In this document: one piece after another, positions 8,816-18,049 of the stretch
How the letters are laid out: every line of letters begins with the position of its first letter
How positions within the stretch are numbered: position 1 is the first letter of the stretch
NCBI RefSeq assembly: GCF_030818415.1
Contig: NZ_JAUTAE010000001.1
Span: 250,501 to 314,500, forward strand
Origin: Sphingomonas sp. SORGH_AS_0950
GTDB taxonomy: Bacteria; Pseudomonadota; Alphaproteobacteria; Sphingomonadales; Sphingomonadaceae
DNA: 64,000 bases
Direction: 5' to 3'
Position numbers and translations under genes: made by a program
Notes under the pieces: model-generated
Seen by the model: the letters and a program-made list of their open reading frames with translations, nothing else
What the model was told of the DNA's origin: nothing
The model's database searches: none

Positions 8816-9696
8816 GGGCGCCCGTCATATTTGCCGCGACCCTTGCCGGGCTTGTCGCATCCGCCGCCACGGCGCAGCACCATCATGGGGGGGAGGGGGC
8901 TATGACGACGGCCACGGCGTCGGATGCATTGGCGGCAACCCCGACGCCCGCGACACAATCGCCCTTACCGACCATGCCAGGCATCCCCAAAAGCTCCATA
9001 CCCGTCCCCACCCAGGCGGATCGGGCGGCCGCCTTCCCGGTTGTGATGAGCAAACACGCGCATGATGCGCCACGTGTGACGCTCGTCAATCTCGATCGGC
9101 TGGAAAGCTGGAACGACGATAGCCGGGTGGGCCTCGCCTGGGAATTGACATCCTGGACGGGCGGCGATGTGCAGCGCCTCTGGGTGCGATCGTCGGGAGA
9201 ACGCGAGGGCGGCAAGACGCGCGGGGACGTCGAGTTGCTCTACGGCCATGCAAAAGGGGCCTGGTGGGATGTGGTGGGCGGAATCCGACAGGATTTCGGG
9301 ATCGACAAGACCGATCAGACCTGGGCGGCGATCGGCATCCAGGGGCTGGCTCCCTATATGTTCGACATATCGGCGACGGCATATCTGAGTACGGATGGGC
9401 AGACGATGCTCCGTGCCGAGGCGGAATATGACCTTCTGCTGACCAACCGCCTGATCCTGCAACCCGTGGCGGGCTTTCGCGCCTTTGGCAGGAACGATCG
9501 AAGCCGAATGCAGGGCGCGGGGCTGTCTTCGATCGAAACGGGAATACGCCTGCGGTATCGCGCGACGCGTTCCGTCGCCCCCTATCTGGGTTATTCCTAC
9601 AAAAGATCTGCGGGTCATACCGCCGATTACCGGCGGCTCGCGGGCCATGACGTTTTCGAAGGACGCCTCGTCCTCGGCCTCAACAGCTGGTTCTGA
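8812..9696 (+). CDS. copB: Copper resistance protein B, outer-membrane barrel
   Basis: 294 residues from the ATG that overlaps the multicopper oxidase stop. A signal peptide ending in ATAQ is followed by a His-rich metal-binding start (HHHGGEGAM) and a low-complexity Pro/Thr linker. The conserved CopB/PcoB barrel comprises segments such as LESWNDDSRVGLAWE, WWDVVGGIRQDFG and APYMFDISATAYLS, and ends in an aromatic residue (LNSWF) typical of outer-membrane proteins. CopB pairs with CopA in periplasmic copper detoxification; its exact chemistry is unsettled in the family. Confidence 0.93.
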   Translation: MRAPVIFAATLAGLVASAATAQHHHGGEGAMTTATASDALAATPTPATQSPLPTMPGIPKSSIPVPTQADRAAAFPVVMSKHAHDAPRVTLVNLDRLESWNDDSRVGLAWELTSWTGGDVQRLWVRSSGEREGGKTRGDVELLYGHAKGAWWDVVGGIRQDFGIDKTDQTWAAIGIQGLAPYMFDISATAYLSTDGQTMLRAEAEYDLLLTNRLILQPVAGFRAFGRNDRSRMQGAGLSSIETGIRLRYRATRSVAPYLGYSYKRSAGHTADYRRLAGHDVFEGRLVLGLNSWF

Positions 9697-9720
9697 ACAG
9701 TTTTTCCAAGGAGATTAGCG

Positions 9721-9966
9721 ATGAAGACATTCCTCCGACTGACCGGCATCATACTCATGCTTGCCCCCACTACCGCCATGGCCGATGCGAAGGCGAACGT
9801 CGTCGATCAGGCTTTCAGAAAATATGACAGAAACAAGGATGGATATATTGCCAAAGCTGAAATTCCCGCTGGCCATGAATTGCTGGAGCATTTCGATATG
9901 GCCGATCGTGACCATGACGGAAAACTGGACAAACGCGAGTTCGGGATCGCCCTCAAGATGATCTAG
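9721..9966 (+). CDS. Small secreted EF-hand protein
   Basis: 81 residues with a signal peptide (MKTFLRLTGIILMLAPTTAMA) and two EF-hand loops: DRNKDGYIAKAE and DRDHDGKLDKRE. Both keep the acidic positions 1, 3, 5 and the Glu at 12. It is predicted to bind Ca2+ in the periplasm. It follows copB by 24 bases, with an AAGGAG ribosome site before ATG 9721, so it probably belongs to the copper operon. A direct role in copper handling is not shown. It ends exactly where IS5-like sequence begins, so further operon genes may have been lost. Confidence 0.85.
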   Translation: MKTFLRLTGIILMLAPTTAMADAKANVVDQAFRKYDRNKDGYIAKAEIPAGHELLEHFDMADRDHDGKLDKREFGIALKMI

Positions 9967-10423
9967 AGGCCGTTATGGACTTGGAAGAGCTGTTGATTTC
10001 ATCCGGCGTTGGATGAGTGTTTGCCGCAAGCCGTATCCATCTGACGTCAGCGACGAGGCATGGTCGCTGATCGTGCCGTACCTGCTGTTGCAGCGAGAGG
10101 ACGCGGGTCAGCGGGAGCATGACCTGCGCGAGGTGTTCAACGGCCTGCGCTACATCGTGAAAACGGGCGTGCCGTGGCGATGGATGCCGAACGCCCTGCC
10201 GCCTTGGGCGGCTGTATACCAGCAAACGCAACGCTGGTTGGCGGCTGGGTGCTTCGAGGCGATGGTAGACGATCTGCGGGCTGTGTTAAGAGGGGCCGTA
10301 GGGCATAAGGCCGAGCGCAGCGCCGCGATCATCGACAGCCGCATCCTGCGCTCCACGCCGGAAAGCGGCGAGCGTGCTGGCTATGACCGGGCAAAGCGCA
10401 AGAAGGGCTCCAAAATCCACCCG
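9965..10423 (+). mobile_element. Truncated IS5-family insertion sequence (5' half of transposase)
   Basis: From ATG 10013 the frame encodes a recognisable IS5-family transposase N-terminus: KPYPSDVSDEAWSLIVPYL, LREVFNGLRYIVKTGVPWRW, AVYQQTQRWLAAGCFEAM, and the region ending DRAKRKKGSKIH. The homology stops abruptly at about 10420, before the rest of the DDE catalytic core, and runs into an unrelated integrase fragment. The left end probably lies right after the EF-hand gene stop, where GAGGCCGTT could be a terminal-repeat remnant. No right end or target duplication is visible, so the element is dead. Confidence 0.82.
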
Positions 10424-10595
10424 ACCGGTTCAGTTCGAACTGCTGCCCGGCGCTCGCGCCAGCTTACTGGCCTGGCTCGAACGGCGGGGCGGCTCAGTGG
10501 ATGACTGTGTCTTCCCAGCCGGGTCGATCAAAACGGCCATCTCAGTGCCCGCCAGTACGCCCAGCTTGTCGATGAATGAGTGACAGGGGGCGGTT
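10424..10595 (+). pseudogene. Tyrosine-recombinase/integrase fragment, decayed
   Basis: Starting at the IS5 breakpoint, one frame reads RPVQFELLPGARASLLAWLE and RRGGSVDDCVFP. After a one-base shift near 10525 the reading continues as RVDQNGHLSARQYAQLVDE, then a TGA where Trp is expected, then VTG. This is the middle of a tyrosine-type integrase common in Alphaproteobacteria. The catalytic His-x-x-Arg and Tyr parts are absent. It is a relic of an integrated element, joined directly to the IS remnant, and is not expressed as a working protein. Confidence 0.7.
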
Positions 10596-10729
10596 TGATG
10601 CGGAGTGAATTTGGTACCCGACCTCGGTGGCGTTACTGACCGCCGCGCCGTTTCCGCAAGATCGGACGAGCAGGCATCGACGTCCGCTAGGGGAGCCCGG
10701 CGTTCGGCGGACGGTACATGGCGATGCTC

Positions 10730-12467
10730 CTAACGGACGGGAATGGCGGCGGCGTCGGGGCGGCGGGTGTCGGCGGCGCCGAGGAAGCGATCGCCATCGA
10801 CCATGATCGACTGGATCGAGCCCATCGTGTTCGACCGGCGCACCTTATGCCCTTTCGCTTCGAGCATCGGCACGATGTCGGGCGAAAAGCCTTCCTCCAG
10901 CTCCAATGCGGCATCGCCGCCGCCCTGGTTGATCCGCGGCCGTTCCGCGGCCTCGCTGACGTTGAGGCCGTGATCGATGACGTTGGAAAGCAATTGCACC
11001 ATCGTCGCGATGATATAGCCGCCACCGGGCGTGCCGGTGACGAGCCAGGGGCGATCGCCATCGAAGACGATGATCGGCGTGATCGTCGATCCCACGCGCT
11101 TGTTGGCGACGGGCAGGGCTGCGCGCCGCTCGGTCGGGCTGCCGCGCCGGCCCCAGGCGAGGTTGCCGAGCGAGTTGTTGAGAAGGATCCCTGTACCTGG
11201 CGCGACGACGTGCGCCCCATAGGAGGCCGAGAGCGTATAGGTGTTGCTGACCGCGTTTCCCGCAGCGTCCGCGACCGAGAAATGCGTCGTGTCGCGGCTC
11301 TCGTAAGGGTACGGATTTCCGTCGGGTACGTCATCCTTGCCGAGCGATCGGTCGGGCTGGATCAACTTCGCCCGTTCGGCCGCGAAGCCCTTGCTGGCCA
11401 GGCCCACCGCGGGTGTTCGCCAGTCAGGGCCGCCGCCGACCAGCCGGCGATCGGCTGAGACGATCTTCATCGTTTCCGACAGCAAATGGAGGTTGGCGGA
11501 CGCTGCCCCATTTTGTTTCCGCGACCGGAAAGGTCTCCAGGATGTTCATGCCCTCGGCGACGCTGACGCCCGATGCGGTCGGCGGCATATAGGCGATGCG
11601 CCTGCCGCGGTAGCTCGACCAGATCGGCGTTGATACGATCGCCCGATAGCCAGCGAGGTCGGCCGCATCGATGATGCCTCCGCCAGCGCGGATGCCCGCC
11701 GCGATCCTTTCGGCGAGCGGTCCGGTGTAGAAGCCGTCGCGCCCTTTGGCAGCGATCGTCGCCAGCGTCGTGGCGAGGTCCGGCTGGCGAAACGTCTCCC
11801 CGGCGGCATAGGCCTTGCCATCGGGCTTGAAGAAGGTCGCCATCGCAGCGGGATCGTCGGCCATCAGCTTGCGCTGCGCGGCCTGTGCCTGCGCCTCGTC
11901 ATCGGACAGTACGACACCTTTTTCCGCCATCGCGATCGCCGGCGCGATCAGCGTGCCCCAGGGCAGCGAACCGAAGCGGCGGTGTGCTTCCCACAGTCCG
12001 GCGACCGTGCCGGGTATGGCGATGCCCTTCATCGACATGACCTTCTTCGCGTCGACCTTGCCGTCAGGGCCCAGCAGCAGGTCGTTGGTCGTGTGACGGG
12101 AGGCCTGGCCGTAATAGTCGATGGCGATGTCCTGCGCGGGTTTGCCGCCCTTCGCCGCCATGTGAACGAGCATGTAGCCGCCGCCGCCGATGTTGCCGGC
12201 GCGGGGCAGCGTCACCGCCAGCGCGAAGCCGACTGCGACAGCCGCGTCGACGGCATTGCCGCCCTTGCGCAGGATGTCGGCACCGACCGCCGCCGCGATC
12301 CGGTTCTGGCTGACGACCATGCCGCCGCGTCCAACGATCGGCTTGTGAATCTGGTCATAGGCGACGATGTCGCCGCCCGAGGGCGAGCGGGCCTGTGGCT
12401 CTTCTTCCTGCGCCGCCACGAGGGATGGCACGAGCAGCGCGACAAGGGCAAAAGGGCGCATGCGCAT
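10730..12467 (-). pseudogene. ggt: Gamma-glutamyltransferase, interrupted by one frameshift
   Basis: Two overlapping frames together cover a whole gamma-glutamyltransferase. The first (12467 to about 11500) has a signal peptide (MRMRPFALVALLVPSLVAAQ), the GGNAVDAAVAVGFAL motif and large-subunit blocks. The second (about 11510 to 10730) carries the catalytic Thr in RDTTHFSVAD and the GSTITPIIVF and GTPGGGYII motifs. The switch falls at ETFPVAETK / AASANLHLLSETM near 11505, beside AAAA and GGGG runs. It could be a real mutation or a sequencing error. The family hydrolyses or transfers gamma-glutamyl groups (glutathione, gamma-Glu peptides) in the periplasm. Its start overlaps the TBDR stop (TGATG), so it is the second gene of that operon. 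Confidence 0.85.
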
Positions 12468-15400
12468 CAGAACGACGCCCGGATGTTGGCGTACCAGTAG
12501 CGGCCGTACGGGTTATAGAGCGAGCCGAGGAACCCGTTCGAGGACAGCGGTGGCTTTGCGTTGGTGAGGTTTCTGACGCCGATCCGCATGCGATACCGTC
12601 CTTCCTGTTTGTTGCCGACGCTGACCTGTCCGTAGAGGTTGTAGGTCATCTGATCCTCGATCAGCCAGGCCGCGCCCGCCGAATCGATCAGGCCGGTGTC
12701 GTCCACGTCGCTGGTATATTGCGTGAAGCCGCCAATCTGGAACTGGCGGTAGCTCCATGTCGCGGTTCCGGTCACGCGCCAGCGCGGCTTGCCGTTCTGG
12801 CGGACGAGGTCGCCAGCATCGGCGATCGACGTACCGGCGTTGATCGTGCCGGCGGCGCGCGCGTCGATGAGCTGCTGGATCGGCTGCGAGGGTTCGAGGA
12901 AGAAGCGGCGGAGATAGGCGGCATTGGCCGACAGCGTCAGCCGCCCCGCACCAAAGTCGGGCAGCCGCCAGTTGAAGCCGAGGTCGACGCCGGACGCCTG
13001 CTGCGGCAGCAAATTGACGTAGCGATCTTTGACGTAGAGTACCCGGCCCGCTGGCTGGAGTCCCGATCCGGCGAAGAGTGCGATATCGTCTGCGGTCGGC
13101 GCCGCGCGAACGACATTGGCGTTGGTGCCGCCGCCGACGCGGGCGAGGTAGTCGGCGATCAGCGCATTGCCTTCGCCGAAGATGCCGACGATCCCCTTCT
13201 GCTTCACGTTCCAATAGTCGGCGGTCAGCGTGATCCGGCCGACCGTCGTGTCGAGGAAGTGCGGCTCCAGCACGACGCCTGCGCTCCAGGTGTTGGAGGT
13301 TTCGGGCTTCAGGTCCGGATTGCCCGCGCGCTGGGCGCTGATCGCGAACGACTGGCTGCAATTGGCGAAGGAGCTGATCGCGCCGGTCCGGAGCTGCGCT
13401 TCGCAGCGGACATAGTCGACGCGGGTGTTCGAGCGGGTGACGACGCGGGCATTGATCTGTTCGAGATTGGGCGCCTTGAACCCTTCGGCGTAGGAGCCCC
13501 GTAGGCGGATGCCGCGGATCACGTCCCAGGCACCGGCGATCTTGGGCTTCGCGACCGAGCCGACGTCACTGTAATGTTCGAAGCGGCCGGCCAGCTGGAA
13601 TTCGAGGTTGCGGACCAGTGGCACATGCATCGACGGGCCGACGATGGGGACCGCCAGTTCGGCGTAGGCCGCGGCGACGATGCGGCGGCCGCTGGTGTCG
13701 GGCGACGGGCTGGTGCCGACGAGGTCGGAGCCATAGGTGATCCCGCTGACGCTGTCCGTGAAGGTTGTCGTACCGTCGACGCGCGGATCGCGGTCGTCGA
13801 GCTGCGTCTCGCGGCGGATTTCCGCGCCGAGGGCGAGGCCGAGGTTGCCGCCGGGCAGTGTCAGCAGGGCTGCGTTCGACAGCTTCACATCGGCCAGCGC
13901 CAGCGTCGCCTTGCTGAAGCGCGTCGTCTTGATGCGGATCGCCTGTAGTGCGGCGGCGTTGATCTGCACGGTGTCGCGCCCCGAGGGGTTCGACAGGTCG
14001 CTGCCGTTGAAGGGATTGTAGGCGTCGGGCGTCGACAGCGCGAGCTGGCGCTGCAGCAGCGTCGAGCTGATCCCGTCCGACGTGTCGCGGACCTGCGCCT
14101 CCGAATAGAGCGCGGCGCTTTCCCACTGAAAACCGAGCCAGTCCCAGCGCAGGCCAGCGAGCACGCGGTACTGGTCGTTCTCGACATGGACGAGGTTGGG
14201 ACCGGCATCCGCGACGTTGTAGCTCGACAGCGTGACCGCGAGGCCGCTGGCGGGTGCGTTGATGCCGGGCAGGCGGTTGGGATTGGCGGCGCCGTTGAGC
14301 ACGGTCGGGCCGAACGGATTATAGTAGTTGCTGGCCGGCACGATGATCGGCAGCGAACTGAGCGTGCCGGACGGCGACTGGATGCTGTCGGTGGTCGCCT
14401 TGTAATAGCCCGCCTCACCGAACAGCTCGAGACCCGGCGTCAGTTCGTAATGGCCGTTGGCGAACAGGTTGAGCCGCTCGACCGAGGGCATGATGTAGGT
14501 GTCGTAGGCCGCACGCGGGTCGAAGCGCAGATTGCGGTCCGCAGCTGCGGTGTTGGTGCCGTCATCGATGCACAGGCCGTTCTTCAGGCCCGTAGTCGCA
14601 TTGGTCTGACAGCCGCTGTTCGTGAGCGGCTGGATGTGAAACTGGCCCGATGCGTTGGTCAGCGCGATGGTGCCCTGACGAACCTGGACGTTGCCGACCG
14701 TCTGGAACGAGCCCCAGGGGGTGATCGACGACCGGCCGTCGAGCGCGGTCGCGCCTGCGAACCGGGTGCCGACGAACAGCGGCCTCTTGTCGTCAGAGGC
14801 GGTGTAATCCTGTTCCGAACTGCGCAGCGGGGTGCGATCGGTATAGCTGGCGAACAGGGTGATGTTGCCGCGCCCGTGGCCGATGTCGGTCCCTGCCAGC
14901 AGCGAGAGGGTGTTCTCGGTCTGGCTGGTGTGTTCGGGATAGCCGGTCTGGCCTTCGATCTGCACGCCGTTGAAATCGGTGCGCAGTACAGTGTTGACGA
15001 CCCCGGCCACCGCGTCCGAGCCATAGATGGCGGCGGCGCCATCGCGCAGCACCTCCAGCCGCTCCAGCCCGAACACGGGGATCGCGTTGGTATTGTAGGT
15101 GAGTACAGGGACCAGGTTGTCGTCGGCGCGGCTGGTCGGGTGGTTGACCACGCGGCGGCCGTTGAGCAGCACCAATGTGTTGCCGACACCAAGATTGCGC
15201 AAATTGACCGAGCCGACGTCGCCGCGCGCCGCGTTCGAGCTGTTGGGCAGGTACGAGCTGTTGAAGGTGACATCGCCCAGTTGCGGGATCGAACGGAACA
15301 GTTCGTCGCCGCTGACCGCGGCGGTGGCGGCGATCTGTTGTTCGTCGACGATTGTTACCGGCAGCGCGGCGACGTTGTTCGCGCCTTTGATCTGCGAACC

Positions 15401-15865
15401 GACGACGACGATGTCGGATGCCGGTGCGGCCCCATCGGCGTTCACCGCGGCTTCGATCGCGGTATTGGATGGCGCGAGGCGTTCGCCGACGACCTGATGC
15501 AGAGGTGCCGGGGCCGTCGCCTGGACGAAGTTGACCGGCGCTAGCGAGGCGGTGTCGAGCGGCACGACACGCACCGTTCGTGGCCCGGTATAGCGCCAGC
15601 CGAAACCGCTGCGCGCGAGCAGGAGGTCGAGCGCAGCACCGGGCGTATAGCGGCCGTTGATCTTCGGTGCGCGCCGGTCGGCGACGGCAGGATCGGTGAA
15701 GACGAGTTGCAATCCCGCCTGACGTGCGACCCGCAGCAGTGCCTCGTCGAGGCGGCCGGCCGGCACGTCGATCGTGACGGTGCGCTGCTCCTTGGCCACG
15801 ACTGAGGTCGGTACGATCATCGCCGTAGCGCACGCGGACAGCAGCAGCCGATAGGTTCTAATCAT
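12467..15865 (-). CDS. TonB-dependent receptor with N-terminal STN signalling domain
   Basis: 1132 residues from ATG 15865 (upstream GGGGGGACGACC). A signal peptide ending in SVVAKEQ precedes an STN/secretin-like domain (VTIDVPAGRLDEALLRVARQ to about residue 100), then a plug (LNLRNLGVGNTLVLLNGRRV-type core) and a 22-strand-size barrel ending in aromatic WYANIRASF. STN receptors contact a FecR-type anti-sigma in the periplasm and report ligand binding. The divergently placed sigma/FecR pair (16033-17552) is the natural partner. Coupling to gamma-glutamyltransferase suggests a gamma-glutamyl peptide or glutathione-like ligand, or a siderophore with such a bond; this is inference. Confidence 0.92.
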   Translation of the reverse strand: MIRTYRLLLSACATAMIVPTSVVAKEQRTVTIDVPAGRLDEALLRVARQAGLQLVFTDPAVADRRAPKINGRYTPGAALDLLLARSGFGWRYTGPRTVRVVPLDTASLAPVNFVQATAPAPLHQVVGERLAPSNTAIEAAVNADGAAPASDIVVVGSQIKGANNVAALPVTIVDEQQIAATAAVSGDELFRSIPQLGDVTFNSSYLPNSSNAARGDVGSVNLRNLGVGNTLVLLNGRRVVNHPTSRADDNLVPVLTYNTNAIPVFGLERLEVLRDGAAAIYGSDAVAGVVNTVLRTDFNGVQIEGQTGYPEHTSQTENTLSLLAGTDIGHGRGNITLFASYTDRTPLRSSEQDYTASDDKRPLFVGTRFAGATALDGRSSITPWGSFQTVGNVQVRQGTIALTNASGQFHIQPLTNSGCQTNATTGLKNGLCIDDGTNTAAADRNLRFDPRAAYDTYIMPSVERLNLFANGHYELTPGLELFGEAGYYKATTDSIQSPSGTLSSLPIIVPASNYYNPFGPTVLNGAANPNRLPGINAPASGLAVTLSSYNVADAGPNLVHVENDQYRVLAGLRWDWLGFQWESAALYSEAQVRDTSDGISSTLLQRQLALSTPDAYNPFNGSDLSNPSGRDTVQINAAALQAIRIKTTRFSKATLALADVKLSNAALLTLPGGNLGLALGAEIRRETQLDDRDPRVDGTTTFTDSVSGITYGSDLVGTSPSPDTSGRRIVAAAYAELAVPIVGPSMHVPLVRNLEFQLAGRFEHYSDVGSVAKPKIAGAWDVIRGIRLRGSYAEGFKAPNLEQINARVVTRSNTRVDYVRCEAQLRTGAISSFANCSQSFAISAQRAGNPDLKPETSNTWSAGVVLEPHFLDTTVGRITLTADYWNVKQKGIVGIFGEGNALIADYLARVGGGTNANVVRAAPTADDIALFAGSGLQPAGRVLYVKDRYVNLLPQQASGVDLGFNWRLPDFGAGRLTLSANAAYLRRFFLEPSQPIQQLIDARAAGTINAGTSIADAGDLVRQNGKPRWRVTGTATWSYRQFQIGGFTQYTSDVDDTGLIDSAGAAWLIEDQMTYNLYGQVSVGNKQEGRYRMRIGVRNLTNAKPPLSSNGFLGSLYNPYGRYWYANIRASF

Positions 15866-16032
15866 TGGTCGTCCCCCCGGATCGGTATCGCAGCTTTCCG
15901 CTGCCCCCGCTTCTTTCGACGCAACAACCACACAGATGCGAACCGCGAACGCGACATTTTTCTGCAATGTTTAATTTTTCGGTTCGCCAATGATGTGGAC
16001 GCACGTCATAGAGGCGAGGGGGACGCACGAGG

Positions 16033-16575
16033 ATGCAGCAGGATGCGAACAAGGCCGTCGTTGTTGACGGGCGAGGGCAGGCTGACGGTAGCGACGCGCC
16101 TTTCGCGGCCTATCGCGCCGCGTTGCGCGCCTTCGTGTCGCGGCGCATACTCGATCCGCACGAGGCCGAGGATCTGGTGCAGGAAGCGTGCACGCGCCTG
16201 ATCGCCACCGCGCGCCTGCGTTCGCTGGATGAGCCTCAGGCCTATCTGTTCCGGATCGCCGCGAACCTGATCGCCGATCGGGGGCGGCGGCATACGGCCC
16301 TTGTGCCGCTGACCGATGACCTGCACCCGTCGATCGCGCCACGTCAGGAAGAGCGCCGCCGTGTTGTCGACCTGCAGCGGGCGCTCGAGGTGGCGCTGGC
16401 TGAACTTAGTCCGCGGGCGCGGGCGATTTTTCTGATGCGGCGGTTCGACGAGATGGGTACCGGCGATATCGCGCGCGCGCTGGGGATCAGTCCGCGGATG
16501 GTCCAGAAACACCTGACCCATGCCGTGAGCCACCTGTACGATCGGCTGGCGCATCTGCGCGAGGTGGCGCCATGA
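16033..16575 (+). CDS. ECF RNA polymerase sigma factor, FecI-like
   Basis: 180 residues with sigma region 2 (AFVSRRILDPHEAEDLVQEA) and region 4 (ELSPRARAIFLMRRFDEMGT, IARALGISPRMVQKHLTHAV). The spacing is normal for FecI-type ECF factors. Its stop overlaps the FecR start (ATGA). It is divergent from the STN-type receptor operon, with about 170 bases between start codons, where its target promoter should lie. By family logic it transcribes the receptor and gamma-glutamyltransferase genes once the receptor signals through FecR. Confidence 0.93.
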   Translation: MQQDANKAVVVDGRGQADGSDAPFAAYRAALRAFVSRRILDPHEAEDLVQEACTRLIATARLRSLDEPQAYLFRIAANLIADRGRRHTALVPLTDDLHPSIAPRQEERRRVVDLQRALEVALAELSPRARAIFLMRRFDEMGTGDIARALGISPRMVQKHLTHAVSHLYDRLAHLREVAP

Positions 16576-17552
16576 GCGAACGCCACGACTCGGACCGCCA
16601 CGGTTTGGGCCGCCATGATCTGGGGAAGCGCCGTGAGGCGGTGTTCGACGCGCTGCTCGGCGACCGCGCGGACACGCTCCATCCCGACGACCGCGCCGAG
16701 GGGCAGGCGTTCTGGGACTGGTTGGGCGAGCAGCCGCGTCCCGCTGCGAACCACACGCCGTCTCGCCGCCCCATGTGGTTCGGCTGGACGATCGCTGCTG
16801 CGTTGGTGTTGACGGTGGGAGGCAATCCGCAGCCAAGGATGCCGGACGGCGCCGCCGATGCGACCGTCGTCCGCTATGTCTCGGGGCGAGGGGAGCGGCG
16901 GGTGATCCGCCTGGCTGATGGGTCTACCGTCACACTCGGTGCGCAGACCGCGCTGAGCGTCCGCTTCGCCCGTGCCCGCCGCGGCCTGCTGTTGGAGGAG
17001 GGCGAGGCCCTGTTCGAGGTGGCGCACGACCGCAGTCGTCCGTTCGTCGTGCAGACGCGGTTTGGTGCGGTTACTGCGGTCGGCACCGCCTTCGGCGTCA
17101 CCATCGGTCGCCGCGAGGCGGACGTCTCGATCACCGACGGGACGGTACGTGTCACCGTCTCGGCCGATCCACAGGACAGGTCCACGTCGGTCGCCAAGCT
17201 CGCGCGTAAGGGCGAACGCGTGGCGTTCGGAACGACGGTGCAGGGGGGCGCCCGCGTGGGCTTCATCCGCCAGACGGAGATGGTCGACGTTGACGACGCG
17301 ATTGCCTGGACGCGAGGCCAGCTCGTCTTCCACGGCGAACCATTGGAAGAGGTGATCGACGAGGTGAATCGCTATGCGATCAGCCCGGCCGACGAACTGT
17401 CGCTGACCGACCGCCGCGCTGCGCGAACGCCGGTCTACGGCATCATCGACCAGGGCAATCCGGCTGCGATTCGTGATCTTATCGATCGCCCGGAGGAGGT
17501 GGTTTCAATATCGAGGCGGTTGAGGGAAGGGCATAAATACCCGTTTCCCTGA
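16572..17552 (+). CDS. FecR-type anti-sigma / signal-transducing membrane protein
   Basis: 326 residues. A cytosolic N-terminal DUF4880-like part (REAVFDALLGDRADTL... FWDWL) is followed by one membrane helix (WFGWTIAAALVLTVGG near residues 75-90). The periplasmic FecR domain includes VIRLADGSTVTLGAQTALSV and RPFVVQTRFGAVTAVGTAFG. A DUF4974-like C-terminal segment (FHGEPLEEVIDEVNRYA) contacts the receptor STN domain in known systems. It is translationally coupled to the sigma gene. Together with the STN receptor this forms a complete cell-surface signalling set. Confidence 0.92.
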   Translation: MSERHDSDRHGLGRHDLGKRREAVFDALLGDRADTLHPDDRAEGQAFWDWLGEQPRPAANHTPSRRPMWFGWTIAAALVLTVGGNPQPRMPDGAADATVVRYVSGRGERRVIRLADGSTVTLGAQTALSVRFARARRGLLLEEGEALFEVAHDRSRPFVVQTRFGAVTAVGTAFGVTIGRREADVSITDGTVRVTVSADPQDRSTSVAKLARKGERVAFGTTVQGGARVGFIRQTEMVDVDDAIAWTRGQLVFHGEPLEEVIDEVNRYAISPADELSLTDRRAARTPVYGIIDQGNPAAIRDLIDRPEEVVSISRRLREGHKYPFP

Positions 17553-17785
17553 CAACAAGATCAGCAAGAAGGTGAAAGCCAGGGGATCCAGTATGATCAC
17601 TTTCGGGAAGGCGGATCGAGGCTATATCGACCGAAGTCTTCAGCGTTGTCACGGTCCGCATTCCCCCATCCCACTACGATCTTGCGACCAAGCGTAGCCG
17701 GACCTCCGTATCGCTTGAATTGAACGAATGACGGAAGCTGGGCGCTGCGTTGGCTGCCTCGAATGACCGCAAGTGGGCCTTGTCC
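17553..17785. other. Non-coding gap between fecR and a leftward small gene
   Basis: About 230 bases between two converging genes. I see no convincing coding frame, no strong hairpin followed by a T-run and no repeat. A short minus-strand frame overlapping fecR (17479-17661) has no recognisable protein features. Confidence 0.5.
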
Positions 17786-18049
17786 CTAACGCTTTGGCTG
17801 ATCTTGCAACTCCGGCAGGGCCTTGATTTCAAACGACGGGGCGGAAGAAGTGGTAAAGCGGCTGATCGCAGCCCGGACCTGCTCGGGCGTCACGGCCTGT
17901 CGGCGGGTCATATCGTTCCGGATTGCGTGGATCTCCATCGGATTGTCCAAGTTCGCCATGATGAGGCCGGCCCAAAAGTCGTTGCCGTTTCTCGCACGCT
18001 CGATACTGCCCATCCCGCCCACGTTCAGGGGTTCAAAAAGCTTGGCCAT
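17786..18049 (-). pseudogene. 87-codon chimeric remnant: flavin-reductase start joined to M16 peptidase end
   Basis: The frame begins at an ATG overlapping the stop of the VOC gene (TAATG). Its first residues, AKLFEPLNVGGM, match the conserved start of Old Yellow Enzyme alkene reductases. From about residue 14 it changes to ARNGNDFWAGLIMANLDNP and then VTPEQVRAAISRF, ending in ALPE. That pattern resembles the extreme C-terminus of M16 zinc peptidases. No flavin or zinc site remains. The simplest reading is a deletion that fused the first codons of one gene to the last 70 of another. It may still be translated by coupling, but no function is expected. Confidence 0.5.

Noticed and set aside
14186..15544. 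A 452-codon rightward frame
   Set aside because: It is antisense to the STN-type TBDR and has no recognisable domain or ribosome site.
17479..17661. Short leftward frame overlapping the end of fecR
   Set aside because: There is no family resemblance and no ribosome site, and half of it is antisense to fecR.
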